Assembly (NCBI GenBank): GCA_025210265.1
Contig: JAOASD010000036.1
Span: 45,955-109,954 of the forward strand
DNA length: 64,000 bases
Direction: 5' to 3'
Source of the DNA: Pelagimonas sp.
GTDB taxonomy: Bacteria; Pseudomonadota; Alphaproteobacteria; Rhodobacterales; Rhodobacteraceae
Under the pieces are notes generated by a model. That model did no database searches and had not been told where the DNA came from. It saw nothing but the letters and a program-made list of their open reading frames with translations. Shown here one piece after another: positions 27,580-36,666 of this stretch (positions within the stretch are counted from its first letter, which is position 1; every line of letters begins with the position of its first letter). A program made the translations under genes and the position numbers.

Positions 27580-28512
27580 ATGAATGGCACAAATGTTTCA
27601 CCAACCCCGACTCCCCAGGATCAGGCACAGGATCCCAATGTCTCGCACCAGGTGCTGGAGCGCCTGTCAGACGAATGGGATGCGCTGACCCCCGAAGCCC
27701 AGAAAGCCGCGCGCTACGTGCTGGAGAACCCAAATGATGTGGGCGTGTCGACTGTGCGCGAAATCGCCGAGGCCGCGAATGTCAAACCCAACACCTTTGT
27801 GCGCATGGCGCGGCAGGTGGGCTTTGACGGGTATGAGGATTTCCGCGCCCCCTTCCGCGAGGCGATAAGGCAGGGCCAGACCAGCTTTCCCGACCGGGTG
27901 CGCTGGCTGCAGGAGATCCGCAAATCGGGCGAGCTGGGCGGGCTATACGCCGATATGGTCGAGGCCACCCTGCGCAATATCGAAGACAGCTTTGCCAATA
28001 CCGATGCGGACAAATTGCAGGCCGCCGCCACCGCGATCTGGAACAGCCGTCAGGTGTTCACGCTGGGGGTTGGGGTGAACAACGCCAATGCGCGCAATTT
28101 CACCTATCTGGCCTCGACCGGGATGAAGGATTTTCACTGCATCCCGCGGCCGGGATCCAACGCCATCGACGATCTGGCCTGGGTTGATGGGAGTGACGTG
28201 CTGATCGCCATGACCTGCCGCCCCTACCGCGCCGAAGTGGTCGAGGCCGTCAAAGCCGCACGCGCGCAGGGCGTCACCATTGTCGGCATTTCCGACAGCC
28301 CCGCCAGCCCGATCATCCGCGACGCCGATCACGGCTTTGTCGTGGCTGCGGACACACCGCAATTCTTCCCATCCTCGGCCTCGACCATCGCTTTGCTGGA
28401 AACGCTGCTCAGCTTTGTCATCGCCGTGGCCAGCGACGAGATCGTCGAACGGGTCGAGAGCTTTCACAAACGCCGCCATCAACTGGGCATCTATCAGGAG
28501 GAGCCGGAATGA
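27580..28512 (+). CDS. RpiR/MurR family regulator with SIS domain
   Basis: This 310-residue regulator has an N-terminal HTH_6 domain at about 25-100, with V-R-E-I-A-E-A-A-N-V-K-P-N-T-F. A SIS sugar-phosphate isomerase-like ligand domain follows at about 145-280 (V-L-I-A-M-T-C-R-P-Y). I start it at the ATG at 27580; a TTG nine bases upstream lies closer to the AAGGGG site and is an alternative. It is divergent from the FAD demethylase and overlaps the Rieske gene by ATGA, so it probably controls both sides of this island. Confidence 0.85.
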   Translation: MNGTNVSPTPTPQDQAQDPNVSHQVLERLSDEWDALTPEAQKAARYVLENPNDVGVSTVREIAEAANVKPNTFVRMARQVGFDGYEDFRAPFREAIRQGQTSFPDRVRWLQEIRKSGELGGLYADMVEATLRNIEDSFANTDADKLQAAATAIWNSRQVFTLGVGVNNANARNFTYLASTGMKDFHCIPRPGSNAIDDLAWVDGSDVLIAMTCRPYRAEVVEAVKAARAQGVTIVGISDSPASPIIRDADHGFVVAADTPQFFPSSASTIALLETLLSFVIAVASDEIVERVESFHKRRHQLGIYQEEPE

Positions 28513-29597
28513 CCGCCACCCCAGACCCCGTCCGTTCGCTGGACGCACGCTATTACACCGATCCGGCGATTTATGCAGATGAAATGCAGGGCCTGTTCGC
28601 CCGAACATGGCTGTTTGCGGGCCATGCCAGCCAGCTGGAAAAGCCCGGCGATTACTTTGCCTTTGAACTGGCCGGGGAAAGCCTGTTCTGCGTCAAAGGC
28701 CATGATAGCGAAATCCGCACCTTTTATAATGTCTGCCAGCACCGCGCCCATCGCATGGTCGAGGGATCGGGGTCGTCCAAGGTTCTGGTCTGCCCCTATC
28801 ACGCCTGGACCTATGAGCTGACCGGGGGCCTACGCGCCGGGCCGAATATCAAATCGGTCGAGGGGTTTGATCGCTCAAAGATCTGCCTGACCGGGGTGAG
28901 GACCGAGATCTTTCTGGGCTTTATCTTTGTCAATCTGGACCCGGATGCGGCGCCGATGGATGAGTGGTTCCCCAATGCGCGTGCGGAACTGGAAAGCTAT
29001 GTGCCCAACTGGGCGGATCTGAAGCCGCTGGAATGGGTCGAGATCCCGGAAAACTGCAATTGGAAGGTCTCGGTCGAGAATTATTCGGAATGCTATCACT
29101 GCAGCCTGAACCACCCGACCTTTGCCACCGGCGTGATCAAACCCGAAACCTATGACATCCAGCCGCAGGGCAAATGCCTGCGTCACACGACCGAGTGCAA
29201 CAGCCTGGATCAGATGACCTATGACATCCAAAGCGGGTTCGAGAATAACGAGAAATATTCCAGCTGGTTCCTCTGGCCCATGTTCTCGTTTCAGGTCTAT
29301 CCAGGCAACCTGCTGAACACCTATCACTGGCGCCCGATTGATGCCGATCACGTGGTGGTCTGGCGCGGCTGGTATTCCATCGGCGGCGAGGAAAACGCAG
29401 TGGTGCGGCAGATGGCGGTACAGGATCGCGAAACCACGGTCGAAGAGGACATCCACCTTGTGGAATCGGTGCAGCGCGGGTTGAAATCGCGCGGCTATGT
29501 GCCGGGGCCCTTGGTGGTGGACCCGTGCAATGGCGTGAATTCGGAACATTCCATCCTGCATCTGCAGCGGTGGATGCGGGAGGCCGTGCATGGCTGA
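28509..29597 (+). CDS. Rieske oxygenase, quaternary amine N-demethylase type
   Basis: This 362-residue oxygenase subunit has a Rieske cluster at Cys76, His78, Cys95 and His98. The mononuclear iron site N-Y-S-E-C-Y-H-C has His197 and His202. Glu194 replaces the usual bridging Asp, as I recall for glycine betaine monooxygenase GbcA and stachydrine demethylase Stc2. It probably removes the first methyl of a betaine as formaldehyde. No reductase partner (GbcB/Stc4 type) is adjacent, so it must lie elsewhere. It overlaps the RpiR gene by four bases. Confidence 0.85.
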   Translation: MTATPDPVRSLDARYYTDPAIYADEMQGLFARTWLFAGHASQLEKPGDYFAFELAGESLFCVKGHDSEIRTFYNVCQHRAHRMVEGSGSSKVLVCPYHAWTYELTGGLRAGPNIKSVEGFDRSKICLTGVRTEIFLGFIFVNLDPDAAPMDEWFPNARAELESYVPNWADLKPLEWVEIPENCNWKVSVENYSECYHCSLNHPTFATGVIKPETYDIQPQGKCLRHTTECNSLDQMTYDIQSGFENNEKYSSWFLWPMFSFQVYPGNLLNTYHWRPIDADHVVVWRGWYSIGGEENAVVRQMAVQDRETTVEEDIHLVESVQRGLKSRGYVPGPLVVDPCNGVNSEHSILHLQRWMREAVHG

Positions 29598-30030
29598 AAC
29601 AGGATCAAGCCCGACTGCGGGTCAGGCCCAAAACAAGATTACCGGGCGCTGCTTGTGCGGCGCGGTGCGTTATGAAACCGCCACGCCACCAGCCTGGACC
29701 GCGCTGTGCCATTGCGAAAGCTGTCGTCGTGCGGCCTCGGCCCCTATCGTGGCGTGGATGGGCTTTGCGGTGGAGGATGTGCGCTGGCAGGGCGAACGGG
29801 CGTTTTACAAATCCTCCCGGATCGCCACGCGCGGCTTTTGCCCGAAATGCGGCACGCAGATGTGCTTTGAAAGCACGCGCTGGCCGGGCGAGCTGCATCT
29901 TTATGGCGCCTCACGCGATGACCCGGAAAACTATGTGCCGGATCTGCATTGCCACCACGGCGAGGCGCTGGACTGGCTGCAGATTTCGGACACTCTGCGC
30001 AAATGCCCCGGCTCTGCCGAGCTGGACTAA
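29590..30030 (+). CDS. GFA (glutathione-dependent formaldehyde-activating) family protein
   Basis: This 146-residue zinc protein carries C-L-C-G, C-H-C-E-S-C and C-P-K-C-G, the cysteine pattern of the Gfa/CENP-V family. It overlaps the Rieske gene by eight bases. Because Rieske demethylation releases formaldehyde, a role in formaldehyde capture with glutathione is plausible. However, many family members have not been shown to do this reaction. Confidence 0.8.
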   Translation: MAETGSSPTAGQAQNKITGRCLCGAVRYETATPPAWTALCHCESCRRAASAPIVAWMGFAVEDVRWQGERAFYKSSRIATRGFCPKCGTQMCFESTRWPGELHLYGASRDDPENYVPDLHCHHGEALDWLQISDTLRKCPGSAELD

Positions 30031-30135
30031 AGGATTTGGCGCGAACAGACCGCGCCGGGACGGGAATCTACAAGAGCCGCGTCCCCGCCGGATGGGACAG
30101 TCGCGCCAACACGACCACCAGATCAGGGTTTGGAC

Positions 30136-31578
30136 ATGCAGGACTATTGGCAAAACTATATCGACGGTGCCTATGTGGATGGCGGCGCAGGGCGGATCGA
30201 CGTTCTGGACCCGGCCACGGGCGAAATACTGGCTCAGCACGCCCTGGCGGATGAGGCCGATGTGGATCGCGCGGTGGCTGCGGCGCGCCGGGTGCATCTG
30301 TCGGGGGTGCTGTCGGATATGCGCCCGATCGAACGCGGCCGCATGGTGCAGGCCATGGGTACCTATCTGCTGGAACATAAGGACGAGATCGCCCAGACTC
30401 TGACGCTGGAACAGGGCAAACCCCTGTGGGAGGCCGATATCGAGGTCGAGGGCGCGGCGCTGTATTTCGAATATTACGGCAATCAGGCCAGCACGGTCGA
30501 GGGGCGCTCGGTCCCCTTGGGCGCGAATTATTTTGACTTCACCACCCACGAACCTTTTGGCGTGTCGGCACAGATCATCCCGTGGAACTATCCGCTGGAA
30601 ATGACCGCGCGGTCGCTGTCTGCGGCGCTGGCCACGGGCAATACCTGCGTGATCAAAACGCCCGAACTGACCCCACTGACCAATGCCTGGTTCGCCCGCG
30701 CGGCCGAGGCCGTGGGCCTACCCAAAGGCACAGTGAACATCCTGTGCGGTCTGGGCCATCAGGCAGGCGCGGCGCTGTCGGGCCATAAGGATGTGAACCA
30801 GATCGTGTTCACAGGCTCGGTCGCCACCGGCATCGCCATCGCCAAGGCGGCGGCGGGCAATGTGGTGCCCTGTGTGCTGGAACTGGGCGGGAAATCCGCC
30901 GCCATCGTGCATGAGGATGCCGATCTGGAAGCGTTTGAGACCGACGCGCGCTGGGGGATCTTCTTTAACGCTGGTCAGGTGTGTTCAGCCATGAGCCGGG
31001 TGATCGTGCATGAAAGCCGCCATGACGAACTGGTAGAACGGTTGGTCAATGTCGCCAAATCCCTCTCTGTCGGTCCGGGTGCGGAGCGCATCGAAGCAGG
31101 CCCGACCATGGGTGCCATGGTGTCGGATGGACAGCGCGACCGCGCCGTGGGCATGGTGGCCGATGCAGTGGCCGAGGGCGCAACCCTTGCCACAGGCGGG
31201 CACAAGCTGAACCGTTCCGGTGCCTTCATGGAACCGACCATCCTGTCGGGTGTGACCCCGGACATGACTATCGCCCGCGACGAGGTGTTTGGCCCGGTGC
31301 AATCCATCCTGTCCTTCCGCAGCGATGACGAGGCGATCGAGATCGCCAACAGCACCGATTACGGGCTGGTCGGCGGTGTATTCACCCGCGATCTGGACCG
31401 CGCCACCCGTGCAGCGGCGAAAATCCGCGCCGGTCAGGTTTTTGTGAATGAATGGTATGCGGGCGGCGTGGAAACCCCGTTTGGCGGCTATGGCAAATCC
31501 GGCTATGGGCGCGAAAAGGGCCGCGAGGCGCTGTGGAACTATGTGCAAACCAAGAATGTGGCGATCCGCATGAGGTAA
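30136..31578 (+). CDS. NAD-dependent aldehyde dehydrogenase, betaine-aldehyde type
   Basis: This 480-residue class 3 ALDH has the nucleotide site P-W-N-Y-P and F-T-G-S-V-A-T-G. The general base Glu is in L-E-L-G-G-K-S and the nucleophile Cys in N-A-G-Q-V-C-S. I begin at ATG 30136 behind CAGGG; a TTG six bases earlier is in frame. It resembles betaine aldehyde or gamma-aminobutyraldehyde dehydrogenases. In this island it could oxidise a semialdehyde from ring opening. Two short hairpins follow its stop codon. Confidence 0.85.
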   Translation: MQDYWQNYIDGAYVDGGAGRIDVLDPATGEILAQHALADEADVDRAVAAARRVHLSGVLSDMRPIERGRMVQAMGTYLLEHKDEIAQTLTLEQGKPLWEADIEVEGAALYFEYYGNQASTVEGRSVPLGANYFDFTTHEPFGVSAQIIPWNYPLEMTARSLSAALATGNTCVIKTPELTPLTNAWFARAAEAVGLPKGTVNILCGLGHQAGAALSGHKDVNQIVFTGSVATGIAIAKAAAGNVVPCVLELGGKSAAIVHEDADLEAFETDARWGIFFNAGQVCSAMSRVIVHESRHDELVERLVNVAKSLSVGPGAERIEAGPTMGAMVSDGQRDRAVGMVADAVAEGATLATGGHKLNRSGAFMEPTILSGVTPDMTIARDEVFGPVQSILSFRSDDEAIEIANSTDYGLVGGVFTRDLDRATRAAAKIRAGQVFVNEWYAGGVETPFGGYGKSGYGREKGREALWNYVQTKNVAIRMR

Positions 31579-31584
31579 GGGGGC

Positions 31585-31627
31585 AAAAGTCTTGCAAAGA
31601 CTTTTCAAATTCCCCTGCGGGAATTTG
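31585..31627. repeat. tandem A/T-armed hairpins
   Basis: Two perfect stem-loops lie back to back just after the ALDH stop. AAAAGTCTT-GCA-AAGACTTTT is at 31585-31605, and CAAATTCCC-CTGC-GGGAATTTG at 31606-31627. They fill most of the 69-base gap to the next gene. They may act as a partial terminator or an mRNA stabiliser between the two genes. Confidence 0.65.
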
Positions 31628-31647
31628 GCCGCAACAAGGAGAGAGCA

Positions 31648-32037
31648 ATGAGCGTCTTTGACGAAGATCTGTTTGAAAAAGGTCTGGAGCAGCGCCGTGG
31701 CACATTGGGCCGCGACTATGTGGATGCCAACCTGGCAGCGGCGGATGATTTCACCCGCCCGTTCCAAGAGGCGATGACCGCCTGGTGCTGGGGCTTTGGC
31801 TGGGGCGATGACACGATTGACGCCAAGACCCGCAGCATGATGAACCTGTCGATGATCGGTGCGCTTGGCAAAATGCATGAATGGGAACTGCACTGCCGTG
31901 GCGCGCTGAACAATGGCGTCACCCCGCAGGAAATCCAGTCCATCATCCATGTGATCGGCATCTATTGCGGTGTACCGCAGGCGCTGGAGTGCTTCCGCGC
32001 CGCGCGCAAGGTGCTGGAGGCCGAGGGCAAGCTATAA
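31648..32037 (+). CDS. carboxymuconolactone decarboxylase (AhpD-like) family protein
   Basis: This 129-residue all-helical protein has the H-E-W-E-L-H-C-R-G-A segment and I-G-I-Y-C-G-V-P-Q-A of the CMD family. It lies behind a clear AAGGAGAG ribosome site. The family includes true decarboxylases and AhpD-like peroxidase partners. The classical C-x-x-C of AhpD is absent, so a peroxidase role is unlikely. Its substrate here is unknown. It is the last plus-strand gene and a terminator follows. Confidence 0.75.
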   Translation: MSVFDEDLFEKGLEQRRGTLGRDYVDANLAAADDFTRPFQEAMTAWCWGFGWGDDTIDAKTRSMMNLSMIGALGKMHEWELHCRGALNNGVTPQEIQSIIHVIGIYCGVPQALECFRAARKVLEAEGKL

Positions 32038-32064
32038 GCGTCCTTCCCCTGTCATGGCCACTCA

Positions 32065-32097
32065 GGCGCGCGGTTCAAATCGCGCGCCTTTTGCTTT
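32065..32097 (+). terminator. intrinsic terminator after the CMD gene
   Basis: GGCGCGCG and CGCGCGCC flank the 8-base loop GTTCAAAT, followed by TTTTGCTTT. It sits 27 bases after the stop codon. Confidence 0.8.
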
Positions 32098-32104
32098 CTT
32101 GGGG

Positions 32105-34540
32105 TTATCCTCGGGGGCGCTGCATCTCCGGGTCATAGGGCGCGGGCGCGATGACCTTGGCCGCTGTCAGGACGCCGCACAAATCCAGCGCCAGCTCTGT
32201 GCCCGGTTCGGCCTGCGCTGGATCGACAAAGGCATAGGCCAGGTTCATCCCCACGCGATACCCGTAAGCCCCGGAACTCACCGTGCCGACGACCTGCCCG
32301 CCCGCCATGACCGAAGCACCGGGATGGGCGGGGAAATCTGTGCTGTCCACCTGCAGGCTGACCAGCCGTTTGCGCGGCCTAGCCTGATGCCGGGCAAGCA
32401 GCGCCTCACGTCCGATGAAATCGCCTTTCTCCAGCCGCACAAACCGGTCCAGCCCGGTTTCAAACGGGTCAAATTCGGTCAGCAGGTCGGCCTTCCAATG
32501 CAGAAAGCCCTTTTCCATCCGCATGGATTCTACCGCGCGGGCACCGAACAGGCGCAGATCATAGGCCCGGCCCGCATCGCGCAGGGCCAGATAGCCCGCA
32601 TAAAGTGCGGCGTTGGGCAGGTGGATTTCATAGGCCAGTTCGCCAGAAAAGCTGACCGCCATCACCGTGGCGGGCGCAATCCCGACATAGCATTCGCGCA
32701 CGGACAACCACGGAAAGGCCTCGGCGGACCAATCCCCGCGCGCGACCTCGGACAGCACCGCGCGGGCTTTGGGGCCTGCCAAAACAAGGATGGTCTGATC
32801 ATTGGTCAGGCTGCGCAACTGCACGTCCTCATCGGCGCGCAGATGCGCCCGCAGCCAGTCCAGATCGTGCTGTTCGGATGCCGCCGCCGCGCCATACCAG
32901 ACCCGCGCCGGGCCACGGTCGCTGGCGGGCAGGTTGGCAACCGTGGCTTCGGCTTTGATCATACCGTGATGGTTCAGCAGATAGCCCAACCCGACGCGAC
33001 CGTCGCGCTTTGGCACCGCGCCGCAGATCATGCGATCCAGAAAGGCATGGCGATCCGCGCCGGTGATCTCGATCCGGTTAAAACCATTCACTTCGCACAG
33101 GCCGACGCCGGTCTGCACCGCGCGCACCTCCTCGCCGATCAGATCAAAGGTCTCATCAAAACGGAAGGTCAGGCTGGGGTGAAAATCGGCGCTGGGTTTG
33201 ATGTAATCCACGCGCTCCCAACCATTGACCACGGTGAACTCCGCCCCCTCGGCAGCCAGCACCGGGGTCAGCGGTGTGGTCTTGGCCGGGCGACCCGCCG
33301 GGCGGTGTTCATGGGGAAAGTGAAAGCGGAACTCGTTCTGGTAATCCTCGATCGCCTTCAGCGCGGTCAGCTCGACATTGCCATGGCCTGTAAAGCGGCG
33401 CGGATCCAGGCACCAGGTGTCATAGCAGGCCTCGCCATGCACGATCTGCTGCGCCAGCAACCAGCCATGGCCACCGCCTTCTCCCAGCCCGGCGCGCAGC
33501 CCGATGATGCAGAAGGCGTTGCGCTTACCGGGGATTGGCCCGACCAGAGGCGCACCGTCAATCGTATAAGTGATCGGGCCATTCACCACCCGTTTGATCC
33601 CGGTCTCGGCCAGCACGGGCATCCGGGCAATCGCGCCTTCCAGCACGTCCATCACGCGCTCCAGATCATCGGGACACAGATCATTGGTAAAGCCCGGATC
33701 AATGCCATCCATGCCCCAGGTCTTGCAGCCCTGTTCGTAAAACCCGATCAGCAGCCCGCCCTTTTCCTGCCGCGAATAATAATCCGAGATCGGGCAGCGC
33801 AGCAGCGGCATCCGGTGCCCCGCAGCGGCAATGGCGGGAATGTCGTCGGTGATGAAATACTGATGCTCCATCGAGGCGACAGGGTGATGCACCCCCATCA
33901 TCGCGCCGACCTCGTTCACGCGGTAGCCGCAGGCATTCACGACAATATCCGCGTCGATATCACCTTTGCTGGTCTGCACGGTCCAGGTGTCATCCGAATG
34001 CTGGATCAGCCCGGTCACTTCGGTGTGGCGGTACACTTCGGCCCCGGCGCGGCGCGCGTGAAAGGCCAGCGCCTGACACAGCTGTGCCGGGTCAATATCG
34101 CCATCCTCGCCATCCCAAAGCCCGCCAACTAGGTTCTCGGTCGAGATCAGCGGATGGCGGCGCGCGCATTCCTGCGCATCCAGGATTTCGTAAGTCACCC
34201 CCATGCCCCGCGCCATAGAGGCAAAATGGCGATAGCCCTCCATCTGGGCCTCGGTATTGGCCAGCCGGATGCCGCCATCGCCATGATGATAGCCCACAGG
34301 ATAATCAGGATCGTCGCGCAGCTTTTTGTACAGCGCGATGGAGTGGGATTTCAGGCCAACCATGGTCTGGTTCATGCCGAAATTCGTCACCTGCGCGGCG
34401 GAATGCCAGGTTGTGCCGCTGGTCAGCTCGTCCCGCTCGATCAGGACCACGTCGCTCCAGCCTTCCTGCGTCAGGTGATACAGGGTGGAACACCCGGCGA
34501 TGCCCCCGCCAATCACCGCCACCTTTGTGCGCGATTTCAT
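32105..34540 (-). CDS. FAD/GcvT-type N-methyl amine dehydrogenase, second paralogue
   Basis: This 811-residue protein has the same architecture as the one at 25020. The FAD loop is V-I-G-G-G-I-A-G. S-G-T-T-W-H-S-A-A carries the likely covalent-FAD His. The C-terminal GcvT-like folate domain ends with M-R-M-E-K-G-F-L-H-W. The two differ throughout, so they are old paralogues that probably take different N-methyl substrates in sequence. It is convergent with the CMD gene. Confidence 0.85.
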   Translation of the reverse strand: MKSRTKVAVIGGGIAGCSTLYHLTQEGWSDVVLIERDELTSGTTWHSAAQVTNFGMNQTMVGLKSHSIALYKKLRDDPDYPVGYHHGDGGIRLANTEAQMEGYRHFASMARGMGVTYEILDAQECARRHPLISTENLVGGLWDGEDGDIDPAQLCQALAFHARRAGAEVYRHTEVTGLIQHSDDTWTVQTSKGDIDADIVVNACGYRVNEVGAMMGVHHPVASMEHQYFITDDIPAIAAAGHRMPLLRCPISDYYSRQEKGGLLIGFYEQGCKTWGMDGIDPGFTNDLCPDDLERVMDVLEGAIARMPVLAETGIKRVVNGPITYTIDGAPLVGPIPGKRNAFCIIGLRAGLGEGGGHGWLLAQQIVHGEACYDTWCLDPRRFTGHGNVELTALKAIEDYQNEFRFHFPHEHRPAGRPAKTTPLTPVLAAEGAEFTVVNGWERVDYIKPSADFHPSLTFRFDETFDLIGEEVRAVQTGVGLCEVNGFNRIEITGADRHAFLDRMICGAVPKRDGRVGLGYLLNHHGMIKAEATVANLPASDRGPARVWYGAAAASEQHDLDWLRAHLRADEDVQLRSLTNDQTILVLAGPKARAVLSEVARGDWSAEAFPWLSVRECYVGIAPATVMAVSFSGELAYEIHLPNAALYAGYLALRDAGRAYDLRLFGARAVESMRMEKGFLHWKADLLTEFDPFETGLDRFVRLEKGDFIGREALLARHQARPRKRLVSLQVDSTDFPAHPGASVMAGGQVVGTVSSGAYGYRVGMNLAYAFVDPAQAEPGTELALDLCGVLTAAKVIAPAPYDPEMQRPRG

Positions 34541-34701
34541 CTGCCCCTGCCCTCCTTACTGGTGATCTCAGCGCAGGCTCAGAGAAATTTCTCAGCAGGG
34601 CAAGCAGGATACGCAGGCAAATTGCGGTTTCACAAAACCCAAATCCAATCCTTCGCAAGGCCAAATCCGCAACTGGCCGCACCCGGACCAAAACCCGGAC
34701 A

Positions 34702-34736
34702 GAAAAAGGGCGGGCAATGCCTGTGCACTGCCCGCC
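34702..34736 (-). terminator. intrinsic terminator of the BCCT gene
   Basis: On the minus strand GGGCGGGCA pairs with TGCCCGCCC across an 11-base loop, then TTTTTCT follows. It starts about 32 bases after the transporter stop codon. Confidence 0.85.
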
Positions 34737-34767
34737 CCGTCAGACAAACTTTGTCAGCTGTTCAGAC

Positions 34768-36579
34768 TTACTGCTTGTCGCGCAGACCGTCGCGGAACAG
34801 AGCCTTTGCCAGCGCAATACACATCAGACCCATAACCATGGTGAAGGGCAGCGCGCCGATGATCATCGCGCTTTTCAGCGCCTCCATCGGGTCGGCCCCG
34901 CCATTGGTGCTCCCGGCGACCAGCAGAGTGCCGATCACAGCGGTCAGCAGCAGGCCCCAAACGATGCGGTGCTTGATGCCGGTCTGCTGTTCGCCACCGG
35001 ACATGATGGTGTTCATCACCAGGATGCCCGAGTCAGCCGAGGTCACAAGGAAGGTCATGATCAGCACAACACACATCACGGTGATGGCCGACAGGAACAG
35101 ACCGTTGCCCAGCATCGCTTCGAGCGTGACAAACAGCTTGGCGGTGTTGCTGGCGCCGATGATGGCCCCTTCGGCTGCACCGTTCAGTTCCAGATCAATC
35201 GCAGTGCCACCCAGGATGGTCATCCAGGCAAAGCAGACCAGCGCCGGAGCGAACACACAGCCGATGATGAATTCACGCACGCTGCGGCCCTTGGAGATAC
35301 GCGCCAGGAACAGACCAACAAAGGGCGAGAACGCAATCCACCACGCCCAGTAGAACGAGGTCCAGCCAGCCTGCCAGCCGAACTGACGGCCCTGCTCGCC
35401 TGCGGCATAAACCGCCTGCAGAACATCGTCGGACAGGGCTGCGGCTTCGCCTTCAAGGCCGGATTTGAAACCGTCAAACGATCCCCAGGCATTGGTTGCG
35501 CCACCGCGCAGCGCGTCAGCATAGGGGGCTGCGGCTTCGGGCAGGGCTGCGGCAAAGTCACCTGCGGACAGCGGGCTAAAGGCGCCAAAGCTCAGCGAGA
35601 TGAAGTGCAGGATATAGTCAACCATTGCCGACCCGTAGGTGGTCATGGCGAACAGGAACGACCCGAACACAATGAATGTGCCCAGCAGGATCAGCGACAG
35701 AACCAGGTTCAGGTTCGACAGATACTTAACGCCACGGCCAACACCGGACACAGCCGACAGGATCGACAGGCCCATGATCACGACCAGACCAGCCACCAGG
35801 CCAACAGTGCCAGGCGCAGGGGCGTCACCGGTCATGTCCATCATCCACTCCATGCCAGTGATGGCATACAGACCGTCGATGAACTGCGACACACCAAAGC
35901 CGATGGTCACAGACACACCCAGGATGGTCGCAACCACACCCAGCACGTCCACAACGTGGCCCAGGAAACCGTTCATCAGACCGCCAAACAGCGGGGTCAG
36001 AGCCGAACGGATGGTCAGCGGCATATCACGGGTATAGGCGTAATAGGCCAGCGACAGGCCGGTCACGACGTAGATCGCCCAAGCGTGGAACCCATAGTGC
36101 AGGAAGGTGTAGCGGTAGCTGGACTGGATCGCTTCTTCGCTGTTGGCAACCACATCGCCAGACAACACAACGGGGTTCGACCCCCACAGGCCCAGAGGCT
36201 CGGCGGTGGCGAACACCATCAGGCCCACACCCAGACCGGCACCGAACATCATCGAGAACCAGGAGAATGTCGAAAATTCCGGCTTTTCACCGGGGGTGCC
36301 CATGATGCGGCTACCGGTCCCCGGCAGCAGCGCGACAACGATCAGGAAAAAGATAAACGCGCCTACGATGATGATGTAGAAAGCGTTGAAATCTTCCAGC
36401 AGGCTCCAGTTCAGGCTGCCCAGAACGCCATTGGCATTGGCCGGCCAGATCAGGGCCCACAGGACCAGCAGGACCATGATACCTTTGGACAGCAGCGCAA
36501 TCGGCAGGCTGTTGTCCTTATAAAATCCACTATCGGCCGTTTTGACCTCTAGATCCGTGAAAGGTTCTTTAATTGACAT
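34768..36579 (-). CDS. BCCT family betaine/carnitine/choline-type transporter
   Basis: This 603-residue membrane protein has about 12 transmembrane segments. The Gly-rich unwound helix G-A-G-L-G-V-G-L-M and the family signature in W-T-S-F-Y-W-A-W-W-I-A-F-S-P-F are present. BCCT carriers take up glycine betaine, choline, carnitine or DMSP (DddT). In this island a betaine or DMSP role is likely. A strong AAGGGAGGA site precedes the ATG. A long C-terminal tail is missing, which argues against tight osmotic gating. Confidence 0.9.
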   Translation of the reverse strand: MSIKEPFTDLEVKTADSGFYKDNSLPIALLSKGIMVLLVLWALIWPANANGVLGSLNWSLLEDFNAFYIIIVGAFIFFLIVVALLPGTGSRIMGTPGEKPEFSTFSWFSMMFGAGLGVGLMVFATAEPLGLWGSNPVVLSGDVVANSEEAIQSSYRYTFLHYGFHAWAIYVVTGLSLAYYAYTRDMPLTIRSALTPLFGGLMNGFLGHVVDVLGVVATILGVSVTIGFGVSQFIDGLYAITGMEWMMDMTGDAPAPGTVGLVAGLVVIMGLSILSAVSGVGRGVKYLSNLNLVLSLILLGTFIVFGSFLFAMTTYGSAMVDYILHFISLSFGAFSPLSAGDFAAALPEAAAPYADALRGGATNAWGSFDGFKSGLEGEAAALSDDVLQAVYAAGEQGRQFGWQAGWTSFYWAWWIAFSPFVGLFLARISKGRSVREFIIGCVFAPALVCFAWMTILGGTAIDLELNGAAEGAIIGASNTAKLFVTLEAMLGNGLFLSAITVMCVVLIMTFLVTSADSGILVMNTIMSGGEQQTGIKHRIVWGLLLTAVIGTLLVAGSTNGGADPMEALKSAMIIGALPFTMVMGLMCIALAKALFRDGLRDKQ

Positions 36580-36666
36580 GCGTTCCTCCCTTGAAAACGC
36601 GGGTTATAGGGAATAGCTGGGCGCGCTCAGGCGGTGAACGACAGGCCCTGCTGATTTCATTCGGGA

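Noticed and set aside
32065..32088. A tRNA T-arm-like GGTTCAAATC inside a GC stem
   Set aside because: The stem is 8 bp with no acceptor, D or anticodon arms, and a T run follows. It is a terminator hairpin that happens to look like a T loop.
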